From assembly GCA_963811685.1 (NCBI GenBank), contig CAWESK010000005.1:124001-188000 (forward strand): a stretch of 64,000 nt of DNA. The letters are read 5' to 3'. Origin of the DNA: CAIWHR01 sp963811685. GTDB lineage: Bacteria; Pseudomonadota; Gammaproteobacteria; Burkholderiales; Casimicrobiaceae. Both the position numbers and the translations under genes were made by a program. Below are positions 63,311-64,000 of this stretch, piece after piece (within the stretch, counting starts at the first letter, position 1; the number at the start of each line of letters is the position of its first letter). The notes below the pieces were generated by a model that worked only from the letters and a program-made list of their open reading frames with translations, was not told the origin of the DNA and did no database searches.

Positions 63311-63483
63311 GAGGATGCCGGCGACGGTTATGCCTTTGTATTAACTTCGGACATGCGGCCCGGAGCGGCGAAATTGCGCGAATCACCGCAAGCCGCCGGA
63401 ATTTCACGTTGGGCGGCCATTTTCGGGAATAATAGCACGCACCCCCCAGGGCTCCTGCCCGGCGATCCGCCGCCCGCGACCTT

Positions 63484-63514
63484 TGAATCCGCCGGGGCCG
63501 CTCGCCGCATCCAA
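63484..63514 (+). promoter_or_regulatory. candidate ECF-sigma promoter (second copy)
   Basis: TGAATCC (63484-63490), 16 bp, GCATCCAA (63507-63514): the same boxes and spacing as at 13425-13455, here 32 nt before the exported protein gene at 63547. The intervening bases are also similar (30 of 35 aligned positions agree over the unit and its edge). Confidence 0.5.
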
Positions 63515-63546
63515 TCGGCAATCAGACGCCTCCAGGGAGACCCTCC

Positions 63547-64000
63547 ATGCACCCCGCCACCTCGATCGCCGCCAGCCCGCCCCGCCTTGTCCGGCGGTTG
63601 GTCATCGGCGGCGCCGTCGTCCTGGCCCTGGCCATCGCCCTGGCGCCCCAGTCGCCGGGGCTCCACGCCCAGGAAGCACGTCCCGCGGCGCCCCCCGCCG
63701 CTCCCAAGGCGCCGGCCCCGCCCTCGCCCGACGCCGCGGTCAAGGATGGCGCGAGCGGCTCCGCGACGGTCGACATCAGGGTCGACAAGGGGAAAAAGTC
63801 GGTCACCATCGAAAAATCGACGAAGCCGGGTGTCGGCATTACGATCGAGAACGACGAGGAGGACAGCGGTCCCGTCGTCGGCGTCGGCCCCGGGAAGCAC
63901 GGCAAGCGTGTCCGGGTGGGCGTTTTCGGCGACGATCGCGAGTACGATTCGGTCAGCGATTTCGCGCACACGGAGCCCGGCCTCGCGTTCATGGTGGTCA
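63547..64000 (+). CDS. exported protein of unknown family, 5' part only
   Basis: The frame is open to the window end (151 codons seen). AGGGAG precedes the ATG. An N-terminal signal/anchor segment (RRLVIGGAVVLALAIALAPQ, about residues 16-35) is followed by a proline/alanine-rich linker (APKAPAPPSPDAA). A charged region follows with VDIRVDKGKKSVTIEKS and ENDEEDSGPVVGVGPGK. The linker and charged domain suggest a periplasmic protein. No family was recognised. Confidence 0.72.
   Translation, partial: MHPATSIAASPPRLVRRLVIGGAVVLALAIALAPQSPGLHAQEARPAAPPAAPKAPAPPSPDAAVKDGASGSATVDIRVDKGKKSVTIEKSTKPGVGITIENDEEDSGPVVGVGPGKHGKRVRVGVFGDDREYDSVSDFAHTEPGLAFMVV

Noticed and set aside
1..64000. tRNA, rRNA, CRISPR arrays, prophage or transposase genes
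   Set aside because: Intergenic regions are short; none contained a cloverleaf-like unit, regular spaced repeats or transposase sequence that I could recognise.

Overview
The window is a high-GC chromosomal segment of a betaproteobacterium. The evidence is the ilvI-ilvH-ilvC / psd-pssA-leuA order, an IlvI with the betaproteobacterial GEAS variant of the ThDP motif, the beta-proteobacterial proteasome homologue (BPH), exosortase H with its partner, and DUF3619/DUF3106/DUF3047-type proteins. The order cannot be fixed from this stretch. No rRNA, tRNA, CRISPR array, prophage or transposase gene was seen.

Layout. 1-3.8 kb: the 3' end of a RutE-like nitroreductase, malate synthase A and 2-isopropylmalate synthase. 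3.86-9.9 kb: a minus-strand branched-chain amino acid and phospholipid block, ilvI-ilvH-ilvC, two small membrane proteins, psd, a foldback repeat, pssA, then a leucine-rich leader peptide in front of leuA. 9.95-12 kb: a small sigma factor with an apparent CTG start, followed by DUF3619, DUF3106 and RDD proteins. 12-17.4 kb: pyrophosphatase, exported proteins, a methyltransferase with a C-terminal frameshift, and two tandem beta-helix paralogues. 18.7-29.4 kb: a respiratory island with SafE, FNR, ccoH, ccoG, ccoPQON, ccoS, ccoI and a universal stress protein. FNR-like boxes lie at about -41.5 from plausible starts of ccoN and of the stress gene. 29.4-36.9 kb: a TPR protein, a CRP-type regulator with a perfect CRP-like box, and an RND efflux pair. 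37-43.2 kb: proS, a lytic transglycosylase, gluQ, BPH, hslO (Hsp33), a PaiB-like protein and hslR (Hsp15). 43.2-48.5 kb: a MerR regulator diverging from a PilZ-like protein, then an acyl-CoA synthetase and an ACT protein. 48.5-52.6 kb: exosortase H and its partner, separated by a 271-bp palindromic element, and an MBOAT/SGNH-like acylation pair. 52.7-54.6 kb: a Fur-box-controlled iron uptake trio. 54.6-58.3 kb: amiC, tsaE, queG, a thioredoxin-like protein and a small membrane protein. 58.3-63.3 kb: gspF, gspE and gspD of a type II secretion system. The window ends inside an exported protein.

Cross-cutting observations. (1) At least six sites look like single-base insertions that break otherwise typical proteins (methyltransferase, RND pump, acyl-CoA synthetase, GspF, GspD twice), and a seventh shift lies in the thioredoxin-like protein. 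This points to base-level errors in the assembly more than to gene decay, so the breaks should be tested before biology is read into them. (2) Two related palindromic elements (4790-4972 and 49125-49395) each end exactly 4 nt before the start codon of the downstream minus-strand gene. (3) A bipartite motif TGAATCC-N16-GCATCCAA occurs upstream of two genes for exported proteins and resembles a shared ECF-sigma promoter.
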